Origin: JAWLGJ01 sp041685145
GTDB taxonomy: Bacteria > Pseudomonadota > Alphaproteobacteria > Rhodospirillales > Magnetospirillaceae
Length of the DNA stretch: 64,000 bases
Reading direction: 5' to 3'
Assembly (NCBI GenBank): GCA_041685145.1
Contig: JAWLGJ010000013.1
Span: 1 to 64,000, forward strand
Numbering within the stretch: position 1 is the first letter of the stretch; every line of letters starts with the position of its first letter. The translations under genes were made by a program, and so were the position numbers. Positions 7,556 through 15,166 of this stretch are shown here, piece by piece. The notes beneath the pieces are model-generated. The model made no database searches. It worked only from the letters and a program-made list of their open reading frames with translations, and had not been told where the DNA came from.

Positions 7556-8770
7556 TTAACCGGAAGGTGGTTCGCTGGCCGCCGCACGGCCTATGTGCGC
7601 CACCACCGTCAGGCAGGCGAGGGCGTAGACGGCCGCCGCCGCCGCCAGCGCCCACGGCCCCCAGAACACCCCGGCGCGCAGCACGCCGGCCAGCGAAAAG
7701 GCTGCCGCCACCAGCGGCAGCGTCCAGCCGTCCGGCGCCGGCCGGCGGGCGCGCTGGTGGACGGTGCGGATGGCCACCCCGGCCGCCAGGCAGCCCAGCG
7801 CGGCGACGGTGACCAGATGCAGCCCCGCCTGCGGCGGCAGCGGCGCGCCGACCTGGGCGGCGGCGCGGACCAGCAGCCCCGCCCCGAGCCAGAAATAGCC
7901 CAGATGCAGCGGCCACAGGCCGGGCTCGTCCCACAGCCGCCACGGCCGCCATCCCGCCAGCCGCACCAGCGCCGCCGCGCCCGCCAGGGCGGCGCCAAGG
8001 GCGGCGGCGCTCGGCAGGCCGGCGGCGTCGGCCAGCCCCATCGCCGCGATGCCGCCGACGCCGGCCCACTCCCAGGGCCGCTGCACCAGATGGCGCTGGG
8101 GCAGGGTGACGCCCTTCAGCCGCAGCGCCCCCGCCGAGGCGGCGGCCAGCAGGCGCCCGCCCATCACGAACAGCATCAGCGTCACCAGCGCAAAGGCCAG
8201 CAGGACGGCGGCGCGCTCGCCCTCCCACAGGCCCAGCCGCGCCGCCACATAGGCGGCCTCGGCGCTGAGCAGCGCCAGCACCGCCAGGCCGGGCACGGCG
8301 TTGTGCGGGGTCTTCGCAGCCTTCAGGAAGGGCCGCCCGCCCCACCAGAACAGCGCCAGCAGCGGCAGGGGCAGCAGCACCGCCAGCGCCGCCGCCGGCG
8401 CGTCCAGGGCCATCGCCGCGCGGGCGGCGAGCCAGGCGACGAAGGTCGCCGCCAGGACGCGGCGGCTGATGCGGGTGAACAGGAATCCGGCCATCACGGC
8501 GGCGGCGAAGCCCAGCAGCATTTCGTGGCCGTGATGGGCCGGCAGCCAGCACCGCGCGCAGGCGGGCGCCACCGCCCCGAACCATGCCGCCGTCCACCAC
8601 GGCACCGCCACCGCCGCGTAGCCGAAGGCGGCGACGAAGAAGACCAGATGGGCGGGCGCGAAGCGGCCACTGCGCTGGACACGCCCCCCTTCCGCCGGTG
8701 CCGAAGGTGGGGTCATGGCTCCGGCATACAGCCGCCGGGCGGCGGCGTCCAGGGACATGTCGCCGGCCAT
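7556..8770 (-). CDS. nnrS: NnrS family membrane protein
   Basis: Heme- and copper-containing integral membrane protein linked to tolerance of nitric oxide, 404 aa with about twelve hydrophobic segments. The family hallmark PAHHGHEMLLGFAAAVMAGF (His-rich first motif), the central NAVPGL and FVMGGRLLAAAS stretch, and a later HLGYFWLGAGLLV block are all visible. Start uncertain: ATG 8770 has no clear ribosome site, and ATG 8716 (MTPPSAP) has GGAG close upstream. It stands divergent from the unknown gene at 8871 and lies 1.1 kb from nsrR, consistent with an NO-response role. Confidence 0.9.
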   Translation of the reverse strand: MAGDMSLDAAARRLYAGAMTPPSAPAEGGRVQRSGRFAPAHLVFFVAAFGYAAVAVPWWTAAWFGAVAPACARCWLPAHHGHEMLLGFAAAVMAGFLFTRISRRVLAATFVAWLAARAAMALDAPAAALAVLLPLPLLALFWWGGRPFLKAAKTPHNAVPGLAVLALLSAEAAYVAARLGLWEGERAAVLLAFALVTLMLFVMGGRLLAAASAGALRLKGVTLPQRHLVQRPWEWAGVGGIAAMGLADAAGLPSAAALGAALAGAAALVRLAGWRPWRLWDEPGLWPLHLGYFWLGAGLLVRAAAQVGAPLPPQAGLHLVTVAALGCLAAGVAIRTVHQRARRPAPDGWTLPLVAAAFSLAGVLRAGVFWGPWALAAAAAVYALACLTVVAHIGRAAASEPPSG

Positions 8771-8870
8771 AGGGCGGAGGCCATGACCGACACGCCTAGG
8801 TTGACCGCCTCGGCCAGAACCTTACACTGAGGGGCAAGTCAACAATTTCGACAAAATTTTAAGCAGAAGC

Positions 8871-9371
8871 ATGTCCGCGAAGCAACGCACCGGCCCCGGC
8901 GGCACCGTCATCGGCCTCGGGCGTTCGGACATTCGGCCCCATCTCGGCGATATCGGCGTTCTCCACGATCTGGTGACGGCGGTCGCCGACAGCGCCATCG
9001 GCGGCATGATGGCCCTGTCGCGCGACGAGGTGAGCCAGGACGACCTGCGCCGCCGCGACGCGCTGGGCGCGCGGCGGCTGGCGCGCATCCTGCTGGGGCG
9101 CGAGCCGGGCTTCGCGCCCGTGCCCGGCTGGAACCAGCCCGGCGGCATCGACGCCGCCGTCGCCGCCCGCCTGCGCCTGGGCGACCACGACGCCGAGGAG
9201 CGCCTGGTCACCGCCCTGCGCGGCCTGCAACTCGACGCCAAGCTGGCGGCCTATATGGCCATCAAGGGGGCCGACGAGGCCGAATGGCGCGGCCTGATCC
9301 AGGACACCATCACCAGCCTGGTGGAGATATTCCTGCCCGGCGAGGCGCCCGGCGGCGCCCGGCGCGCCTGA
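8871..9371 (+). CDS. Hypothetical protein between nnrS and the dsrC homologue
   Basis: 166 aa, soluble, no signal peptide, no cysteines and no family I recognise. Sequence is largely helical with an LGARRLARILLGREPGF segment and a conserved-looking C-terminal half ending in ITSLVEIFLPGE. Codon use matches the neighbours. Its upstream gap of about 100 bp, shared with nnrS, contains an unusually AT-rich patch (CAACAATTTCGACAAAATTTT) where a promoter could lie, but I cannot assign an FNR or NsrR box there. Position among NO-response genes suggests but does not show a related role. Confidence 0.7.
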   Translation: MSAKQRTGPGGTVIGLGRSDIRPHLGDIGVLHDLVTAVADSAIGGMMALSRDEVSQDDLRRRDALGARRLARILLGREPGFAPVPGWNQPGGIDAAVAARLRLGDHDAEERLVTALRGLQLDAKLAAYMAIKGADEAEWRGLIQDTITSLVEIFLPGEAPGGARRA

Positions 9372-9436
9372 CCCCGACCTCCGGCCGGGGGCATCTGGCG
9401 AAAGTCGTGGTTTCCACCCCGATTGGCGTATGGCGC

Positions 9437-9527
9437 GGCGCCGAATTCCTAGTATCGTGGTCAACAGCTACATTAGGGATGGCTGTTATACTGGAAGCGT
9501 TCCAGCCACGGAGCGAGGAGGCGGCCC
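9437..9527 (+). promoter_or_regulatory. Candidate promoter of the first DsrC homologue
   Basis: A -10-like TATACT (9487-9492) lies 36 nt before the start codon, with no -35 match. At the position expected for a class II activator (about -41.5) there is a half-conserved FNR-type site, AGTAT-CGTG-GTCAA (9451-9464), with a perfect right half only. Ribosome site GAGGAGG precedes ATG 9528. Weak prediction. Confidence 0.3.
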
Positions 9528-9857
9528 ATGCGGGACGACGGCGTGCAACGCGAATACCCCACGGATGAACAGGGATATCTTCTGGAGACCGACGCCTGGG
9601 ACGAGGATTTCGCCGTCGCCGCGGCGGCGGCCGAGGGGCTGACGCTGACCGAGGAACACTGGGCGGTGATCCGCTTCATGCGCGCCTTCCTCGACGAGAA
9701 CGCCGTCGCCCCCGACGCCCGCTTTGTCATCAAGCACCTGAAGGAGACCCGCGGCGCCGGGCGCAACCGCCTGTTCGAGCTGTTTCCCTTCGGCTATGTC
9801 CAGCAAGCCTGCCGCATCGCGGGCATGAAGCGCCCCCGCGCCTGGAGCACCGGCTGA
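9528..9857 (+). CDS. DsrC/TusE family protein lacking the C-terminal cysteine
   Basis: Sulfur-relay family protein of 109 aa. The DsrC core is recognisable: EGYLLETDAW, LTEEHWAVIRFMRAFL, GRNRLFELFPFGYVQQACRIAG. Of the two C-terminal-arm cysteines of DsrC, the internal one (QQACR) is kept, but the penultimate one, which carries the persulfide or forms the disulfide, is replaced: the tail reads KRPRAWSTG instead of a PxGCx ending. It is therefore neither a standard DsrC nor a TusE (TusE keeps the last Cys). It is a single gene between the unknown protein and convergent nsrR. A regulatory or thiol-sensing role is possible; see the complementary paralogue at 19970. Confidence 0.88.
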   Translation: MRDDGVQREYPTDEQGYLLETDAWDEDFAVAAAAAEGLTLTEEHWAVIRFMRAFLDENAVAPDARFVIKHLKETRGAGRNRLFELFPFGYVQQACRIAGMKRPRAWSTG

Positions 9858-9899
9858 CGCCGTCGCGCTGCTTCGCCCCCCGCCGCCATCAGCCGCCGG

Positions 9900-10385
9900 T
9901 CAGCCCTCCGCCGCCGGGCCCGGACAGTCGGGCAGCGCGGCGCGCAGCATCTCCAGTCCCTCGCCGCCTTTCAGGAGCGTGGCGAGTTCGCGGCCGTCGC
10001 CGATGAGGCCGCCGATGGTGTGGCGGTCGAGGACGGCCAGGAAGGCGTCCCGCGCCTCCAGCAGCACCGCCCGCAGGCGGCAGCCGGCGACAATGGGGCA
10101 GCGCGGGTGAAAGCACTCCACCATGTCGAGGTTCTTTTCCGCAAAGCGCACCACCTCGCCGACCGAGATCGCGTCCGGGTCGCGGGCCAGCACCATGCCG
10201 CCGCCCTTGCCGCGCGTGGTGGCGATGTAGCCGAGGCCGGCAAGACGGTGGACGATCTTGGTCAGATGATTGTGCGACACTTGGAAATCGGCGGCGATTT
10301 CCCCGATCGTGGCGCGGCGCCCCGGCCGCAACGCCAGGTAGATCAAGACCCGCAGCGTGTAATCTGTCGAGCGTAGTAGTTCCAT
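9900..10385 (-). CDS. nsrR: NO-sensing Rrf2 repressor NsrR
   Basis: Iron-sulfur repressor that releases DNA when its cluster reacts with nitric oxide. 161 aa: Rrf2 winged helix from the start (LRSTDYTLRVLIYLAL, VSHNHLTKIVHRLAGLGYI, GKGGGMVLAR) and the three cluster cysteines at 91, 96 and 102 in ECFHPRCPIVAGCRL, the same numbers as in E. coli NsrR. Transcribed away from the norSY cluster; the 241-bp gap between them carries an NsrR-type box over a promoter. Its own promoter is not obvious, but it could share the operator. Confidence 0.95.
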   Translation of the reverse strand: MELLRSTDYTLRVLIYLALRPGRRATIGEIAADFQVSHNHLTKIVHRLAGLGYIATTRGKGGGMVLARDPDAISVGEVVRFAEKNLDMVECFHPRCPIVAGCRLRAVLLEARDAFLAVLDRHTIGGLIGDGRELATLLKGGEGLEMLRAALPDCPGPAAEG

Positions 10386-10549
10386 CCCCTCTCCCCCGCG
10401 CCGACGCGGCGCCGACGGACCTTAGACCATGTCGGCGCGGCCGCCAACCCATAGCCGGGCGGGGCCCATAACCCACCCCACAGCCATGCCGTTTGAGGGC
10501 GTTGCCCCGCCGCCGCGCACGCGGAGGGCAACCTTCCAGCGCGCAATAC

Positions 10550-10597
10550 TTGACTCGCCAACAGCGGCTTTCCTAACATGCTCTCACAATACATGTT
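10550..10597 (+). promoter_or_regulatory. norS promoter with overlapping NsrR operator
   Basis: A sigma70-type promoter: -35 TTGACT (10550-10555), 18-bp spacer, -10 TAACAT (10574-10579). A 23-bp inverted repeat at 10575-10597, arms AACATG and CATGTT separated by 11 bp (7-bp arms if the flanking T/A are counted), has the same 6+11+6 layout as the known NsrR box (AAGATG...CATCTT). It covers the -10 and the predicted start point, the classical position for repression. norS begins 30 nt downstream. The rest of the 241-bp nsrR-norS gap shows nothing else I can name. Confidence 0.7.
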
Positions 10598-10626
10598 AGA
10601 AGATTGCATCTTTGGGAGGGAGCCCG

Positions 10627-11148
10627 ATGGGTCAAAGCATCGCCTGGCAGTTGTCCATAGCCCTGGTGGCCACGCTCGCCGCCGGCTTCATTTTCGTCCT
10701 TGCCCGATCACGCCAGCGCCTCGACTACGAGCCGGTGGTCAAGCACGCCTACCGCCTGCGCCGGCGCCTGTTCTGGGCCATCCTCATCGCCGGCGTCCCG
10801 GCGACCCTGCTGACCCTGGGACGCATCCCCTATCCCGCCCTGGCCGGCGTCTCGCAGCCGACGCAGGTGATCGAGGCGGTCGGCTATCAGTGGTGGTGGG
10901 AGCTGAGCGCCGACGAGGTCGACGCCGGCCGCCCGGTCGAGTTCCGGGTCAGCAGCGCCGACGTCAACCACGGTTTCGGCATCTATGACGAGGATCTGCG
11001 CCTGGTCGCCCAGACCCAGGCCATGCCCGGCTACGTCAACCGGCTTGTCCACACCTTCGAGCGGCCGGGGCGCTACCGCATCCTCTGCCTCGAATTCTGC
11101 GGCGTCGTGCATCACGACATGGTCGCCGAAATCAACGTTGTCCGGTAG
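10627..11148 (+). CDS. norS: NorS: CuA subunit II of an alternative NO reductase
   Basis: Cytochrome-oxidase subunit II homologue, 173 aa: two membrane helices (about residues 8-26 and 48-66) then a periplasmic CuA domain with YQWWWEL and all ligands His115, Cys154, Glu156, Cys158, His162 and Met165 (CLEFCGVVHHDM). It would pass electrons from a soluble donor to NorY. Start ATG 10627 follows GGGAGGGAG; a TTG 15 nt upstream is less likely. First gene of norS-norY-senC-orf1, an order known from ammonia oxidisers for the NO reductase called sNOR. Without the NorY active site one would call it a plain oxidase subunit. Confidence 0.85.
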   Translation: MGQSIAWQLSIALVATLAAGFIFVLARSRQRLDYEPVVKHAYRLRRRLFWAILIAGVPATLLTLGRIPYPALAGVSQPTQVIEAVGYQWWWELSADEVDAGRPVEFRVSSADVNHGFGIYDEDLRLVAQTQAMPGYVNRLVHTFERPGRYRILCLEFCGVVHHDMVAEINVVR

Positions 11149-11165
11149 GCGAGAGGACCGCAGTC

Positions 11166-12650
11166 ATGGCACAGCAACAGCATCTTGACCTTCCCCCGCT
11201 CGGCCGGCGCCTCGTGCTCGGCTACCTTGCCGTCGCCGGCAGCGTCTTTCTGCTGATGATGTCGGTCGGCCTGCTCATGCGCCTCAGCCAGGCGCAGTGG
11301 CTGCCGGTGGGCCCCGACGTGTTCTACCAGTTGATGACCATGCACGCCGCCGCCCTGGTCGGGGCCTGCGCGATGGCCGGCGCGGCGATCATGTGGTACT
11401 TCCTGGCCCGCCATGTGCGCCTGTCCCCGGCCGTGCTGGCGGTGAACCTGGCCACCTTCCTGGTCGGCGCGGTGATGGTGCTGGGGGCGGTGATCGTCGG
11501 CGATTTCGGCGCCGGCTGGACCTTCCTCTACCCGCTTCCGGCAATCTCCGGCGGGCAATGGTCGCTGGCCGCGGCCGCCACCTTCATGGGCGGATTGCTG
11601 GTCATCGGCACCGGCTTCCTGCTGCTGCATCTCGACTGCGCCCGCGCCATCATCGGGCGCTACGGCGGGCTGGGGCGCGGCCTCGGCTGGCCGCTGCTGT
11701 TCCGCGGCGACGACAGCGACGTGCCGCCGCCGGCGGTGGTGGCAAGCACGATGGCGGCCATCGCCAATGTCGTCGCGGTGGTCAGCGGCGCCGCCGTGCT
11801 CAGCATCAGCATCGCCAACCTGTATTTCCCCGAGGTCACCCTCGATCCGCTGCTGGCCAAGAACCTGATCTATTTCTTCGGCCACACCTTCGTCAACGTC
11901 ACCATCTACATGGCCGTCATCGCGGTCTATGAGATCCTGCCCGTCTACACCGGCCGCCCGTGGAAGCCCAACCGCGTGTTCCTGGCGGCGTGGACGGCCT
12001 CGACGGTGTTCGTGATCGTCGCCTATCCGCATCACCTGCTGATGGATTTCGCCATGCCGCCGTGGGCGCTGGTGGCGGCGCAGGTGGTGTCGTTCACCAG
12101 CGGCATCCCGGTGCTGGTGGTCACCGCCTTCGGCGCGCTGATGATCGTGCACCGCTCGGGCATCCGCTGGGACGTGGCCTCGGGGCTGCTGATGCTGTCG
12201 ATGTTCGGCTGGGCGGGCGGTGTCATCCCCGCGATCATCGACGCCGTCATCGTCGTCAACAAGGTCATGCACAACACCATGTGGGTGCCGGGGCATTTCC
12301 ACTTCTACCTGCTGCTGGGAATGCTCTCGATGGCCTTCGGCTTCATGTATTACCTGGCCAAGGAAGGGCGCGTGGCGGACGCCGGCGACACCGCCTCCGC
12401 CCCCGCCCCCGCCGACAGCGGCCTCGACCGCCTGGGCCTGGGCGCCTATCTGGTCGGCGGCCTGGGCTTCGTGGGGGTGTTCCTGTATTCCGGCCAGGCC
12501 AGCGTGCCGCGCCGCTGGGCGGCGCATCTGCCGGAATGGCTGCCCTATGACCGCCTCGGCTCGGTGTTCGCCGCGCTGGTGGTGGCCGGGGCGCTGGTCT
12601 TCCTGCTCACCTTCCTGGGCCGCCTGCCGCGGCTGTGGGCGAGGGCCTGA
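11166..12650 (+). CDS. norY: NorY: heme-copper NO reductase catalytic subunit
   Basis: Catalytic heme-copper subunit I, 494 aa, about 12 helices. All six metal-binding histidines are present: His60 (TMHAAA, low-spin heme), His240 (FFGHTFVN), His289 and His290 (YPHHLL, CuB), His377 and His379 (PGHFHF). In oxygen reductases the CuB helix reads HPxxY, with the cross-linked tyrosine; here it is HTFVN, so the tyrosine is replaced by Asn244. Loss of that tyrosine is a hallmark of NO-reducing members. Context (NsrR box, NnrS, SenC, FNT channel) agrees with NO reduction to N2O. Translated 17 nt after norS with ribosome site GAGAGGA. An oxygen reductase is the less likely alternative. Confidence 0.85.
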   Translation: MAQQQHLDLPPLGRRLVLGYLAVAGSVFLLMMSVGLLMRLSQAQWLPVGPDVFYQLMTMHAAALVGACAMAGAAIMWYFLARHVRLSPAVLAVNLATFLVGAVMVLGAVIVGDFGAGWTFLYPLPAISGGQWSLAAAATFMGGLLVIGTGFLLLHLDCARAIIGRYGGLGRGLGWPLLFRGDDSDVPPPAVVASTMAAIANVVAVVSGAAVLSISIANLYFPEVTLDPLLAKNLIYFFGHTFVNVTIYMAVIAVYEILPVYTGRPWKPNRVFLAAWTASTVFVIVAYPHHLLMDFAMPPWALVAAQVVSFTSGIPVLVVTAFGALMIVHRSGIRWDVASGLLMLSMFGWAGGVIPAIIDAVIVVNKVMHNTMWVPGHFHFYLLLGMLSMAFGFMYYLAKEGRVADAGDTASAPAPADSGLDRLGLGAYLVGGLGFVGVFLYSGQASVPRRWAAHLPEWLPYDRLGSVFAALVVAGALVFLLTFLGRLPRLWARA

Positions 12651-12652
12651 CC

Positions 12653-13255
12653 ATGCGCGCCGTGCTCGCAACGGCGGCGGTGCTGGTGGCCGGGCCGGCG
12701 GTGCTGTGGCAGGCCACCGACGGCCTGCGGGCCTTCACCACCGAGGGGGCGCGGCGCGTCGCCGTCGCGGCGGCGCCGCGCCCCCTGCCGGCGGCGACGC
12801 TCCAGGACCAGGACGGGCGCCCGCTCGGCATCGGCGACTACGCCGGCACGGTGGTTCTGGTCGATTTCATCTATACGCGCTGCCCCACCGTCTGCACGCG
12901 CCTGACCGACACCATGCGCGAGGTGGCGGCGGCGCTGCCGGCGGACAGCCTGGGCCGGCGGGTGCATCTGCTCAGCATCAGCTTCGACGCCGCCAACGAC
13001 ACGCCCGAGGCCCTGCGCGACTATGCCGCGGCCCAGGGCGCCGATCCCCGGTCCTGGCGCTTCGCCCGGATGCCCGATGCGGACGAGCAGGCGGCCCTGC
13101 TCAAGGCCTTCGGCATCGTTGCCGTGCCCGACGGCATGGGCGGCTACGTCCACAACGCGGCGGTGCATGTGGTCGACGCCGAAGGCCGTTTGGCCGCCGT
13201 CCACGACTTCGACGACGTCGCCGGCATCGTCGCGGGCCTGGAGGGGCGGTCATGA
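12653..13255 (+). CDS. senC: SCO1/SenC family copper chaperone
   Basis: Membrane-anchored thioredoxin-fold protein, 200 aa, N-terminal anchor at residues 1-20. Copper site: Cys77 and Cys81 in TRCPTVC and His172 in HNAAVHVVD, the Sco signature. It should deliver copper to CuA of NorS. ATG 12653 lies 2 nt after the norY stop and is preferred over an in-frame GTG inside norY. It overlaps orf1 by ATGA. Third gene of the norSY-senC-orf1 cluster. Confidence 0.92.
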   Translation: MRAVLATAAVLVAGPAVLWQATDGLRAFTTEGARRVAVAAAPRPLPAATLQDQDGRPLGIGDYAGTVVLVDFIYTRCPTVCTRLTDTMREVAAALPADSLGRRVHLLSISFDAANDTPEALRDYAAAQGADPRSWRFARMPDADEQAALLKAFGIVAVPDGMGGYVHNAAVHVVDAEGRLAAVHDFDDVAGIVAGLEGRS

Positions 13256-13869
13256 GCGCCCCCACCGCCCCGCTGGCGGTGGCGGGCGCGCTGCTCGCCA
13301 CGCTGGCCCTGCCGCCGGTGGCGCGGCCGCTGGAAGCCAGCATGGCCGGGCACATGGCGGTGCAGATTCCGCTGCTGGTGCTGTGCGGCGTCATCGCCTT
13401 CGCGGCGGTGCCGGCGGCGGCGCGGCGGCGGCTGGCGGCGTGGGATCCGCGCGGCCTGGCCGGGCTGGGCGTGGCCCTGACGGCGATGGCCTTCTGGATG
13501 CTGCCGCGCTCGCTGGACGCCGCCTTGACCGAACCCCACATGGAAATCGCCAAATTCGTGACGGTGCCCCTCCTGTGGGGGCTGCCGCTGGCGTGGTCCT
13601 GGAGCCGCCTGGGCCTGATCGGCCGCGGCTTCGTGGCGGCGCATCTGGTGGGGCTGGCCTGGGTGCTGGGCTGGTTCTACCTCAACGCGCCGGCGCGGCT
13701 GTGCAGCAATTACCTGCTGGACCAGCAGCACGACCTCGGCCGCGCTTTTCTCGCCTACGGCACGGCGGCGGCGGTGGCCGCCCTCGTCCGTCTCCTTGGC
13801 GGCGCCCCCCGCCCCGTCGGGGCCGGCGCGCTGGAATGGGACAGAAAACATGTACTCGGCAACCATTGA
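13252..13869 (+). CDS. Membrane protein, orf1 of the norSY-senC cluster
   Basis: 205 aa with about five hydrophobic helices. Notable His residues within helices: AGHMAVQIPLLVLCG, TEPHMEIAKFV, VAAHLVGLAW. The first motif loosely recalls the HMxQH segment of CtaG-type caa3 oxidase assembly proteins, so a role in assembling the NorSY copper/heme site is plausible, but I do not recognise the family with confidence. It starts inside the senC stop (ATGA) and its last 20 nt overlap the following FNT gene, so all are one transcript. Confidence 0.75.
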   Translation: MSAPTAPLAVAGALLATLALPPVARPLEASMAGHMAVQIPLLVLCGVIAFAAVPAAARRRLAAWDPRGLAGLGVALTAMAFWMLPRSLDAALTEPHMEIAKFVTVPLLWGLPLAWSWSRLGLIGRGFVAAHLVGLAWVLGWFYLNAPARLCSNYLLDQQHDLGRAFLAYGTAAAVAALVRLLGGAPRPVGAGALEWDRKHVLGNH

Positions 13870-14671
13870 ACACTTCGCCGGGCTGGCGGTGAAAAAGGCC
13901 GCGCTGGCCGATCGCCACCCGCTGGCCTTCCTCGCCGGCACCATGATGGCGGGGGCCTATGTCGGGCTGGCCATCATCCTGATCTTCAGCCTCGGCGCCG
14001 GACTCGACGCGCCGCTGCAAAAGCTGGTGATGGGCGCGACCTTCGGTTTGGCGCTGATCCTGGTGGTGTTCGCGGGCAGCGAGCTGTTCACCGGCCACAC
14101 CATGTACATGGTCTTTGGCTGGCTGTCCGAACGCACCGGGCTGAAGGCGCTGGGCAAGGTGTGGGCGATGGTGTGGCTGGGCAACCTGGCCGGTGCGGTG
14201 GCGCTGGCGGTGATCTTCGTCGCCGGCGGCGGCGGGGCGCTGCTCGACGAGGGTCGGCCGCTCTTGATGAAGGTGGCCGCCTACAAGATGAACGCGCCGG
14301 CCGTCGAACTGCTGGCCCGCGCCATCCTGTGCAACTGGCTGGTGTGCCTGTCGCTGTGGATGGCGGCCCGCACCGACAACGACGCCGCCAAATGCATCAT
14401 CATCTTCTGGTGCCTGCTGGCCTTCATCGCCAGCGGCTACGAGCACAGCGTCGCCAACATGACCCTGTTCTCCATCGCCCTGCTGGGCGAGCACCCCGAG
14501 ACGGTCGGCCTGGCGGGGCTGGCCCACAACCTCTTCTGGGTCACCATCGGCAACACCATCGCCGGGGCGGTCTTCATGGCGGGCGGCTATTGGCTCGCCT
14601 CCGCACCGGCCGCGCGGCCGCGTCAGCCTGACGTCAGCGCCGCGCCCTATCATCTCGACACACAAGCATGA
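13850..14671 (+). CDS. Formate/nitrite channel (FNT family, NirC-like)
   Basis: Pentameric anion channel subunit of 273 aa, six helices. FNT signatures: GSELFTGHTMYM and KCIIIFWCLLAFIASGYEHSVANM. Start ATG 13850 (MYSATIEHFAGL) overlaps orf1 by 20 nt; the longer open frame to the left is inside orf1. Placement in the NsrR-controlled NO reductase operon points to nitrite transport rather than formate, reducing the cytoplasmic source of NO or exporting nitrite. No pyruvate formate-lyase or nitrite reductase gene lies nearby. Confidence 0.9.
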   Translation: MYSATIEHFAGLAVKKAALADRHPLAFLAGTMMAGAYVGLAIILIFSLGAGLDAPLQKLVMGATFGLALILVVFAGSELFTGHTMYMVFGWLSERTGLKALGKVWAMVWLGNLAGAVALAVIFVAGGGGALLDEGRPLLMKVAAYKMNAPAVELLARAILCNWLVCLSLWMAARTDNDAAKCIIIFWCLLAFIASGYEHSVANMTLFSIALLGEHPETVGLAGLAHNLFWVTIGNTIAGAVFMAGGYWLASAPAARPRQPDVSAAPYHLDTQA

Positions 14672-14682
14672 GGAGACACACC

Positions 14683-14940
14683 ATGCGCATTCAAGCCATC
14701 AGCCTCGGCATCATCGCCGCCGTTACCCTGGGCGGGCTGGGCACCGCCGTCGCCACCACCCGCACGGCGCCGACGGCGGCGCCGGCGGAGATCCTGATGG
14801 GGGTCGGCAATCCCCACGGCACCGTCGCCGCCGCCCCCGGCCCGGCGTCGCCGAGCCGCGCCGAACTGGAGCGGTGGGAAAACATGTACAGCCGCGACGT
14901 CTGGCCCGGCATGGGCGTCGCCAACGTCCACGCGCGCTGA
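14683..14940 (+). CDS. Small exported protein after the FNT channel
   Basis: 85 aa with a signal peptide (MRIQAISLGIIAAVTLGGLG, cut likely after AVA). The mature part is short and Ala/Pro-rich, with EILMGVGNPHGT and a C-terminal ENMYSRDVWPGMGVANVHAR block containing two His and two Met that could bind metal, though this is a guess. Ribosome site AGGAG lies upstream; the gene begins 12 nt after the FNT stop and probably belongs to the norSY operon. No known family recognised. Confidence 0.6.
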   Translation: MRIQAISLGIIAAVTLGGLGTAVATTRTAPTAAPAEILMGVGNPHGTVAAAPGPASPSRAELERWENMYSRDVWPGMGVANVHAR

Positions 14941-14946
14941 GCGCAA

Positions 14947-15034
14947 TGGCGGATGGGGTGGGATTCGAACCCACGGCACCCGAAGGTGCGGCGGTTTTCA
15001 AGACCGCTGCCTTAAACCACTCGGCCACCCATCC
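14947..15034 (-). tRNA. tRNA-Ser (UGA)
   Basis: Cloverleaf with 7-bp acceptor GGATGGG, long variable arm (CACCTTCGGGTG), T-loop GGTTCGAATCC and encoded CCA. The anticodon loop CTTGAAA gives anticodon TGA. 88 nt including CCA, as expected for a class II tRNA. Confidence 0.97.
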
Positions 15035-15166
15035 GTCCGCGCGCACCCAAGGGGTCACGGGCTAGATACACCCGTGCCGCGGGGCGTTCAACCGGGGCTC
15101 GAAGGGCGTGGCCGCGACCGGGCGGGCGGGCGTGTCCCGCCGCCCGGTGGCACGCGGCGGCCGAGA

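Noticed and set aside
10627..12650. Calling the norSY genes a cytochrome c oxidase
   Set aside because: The cross-linked tyrosine of O2 reductases is missing, and NsrR, NnrS and senC-orf1 context fits NO reductase.
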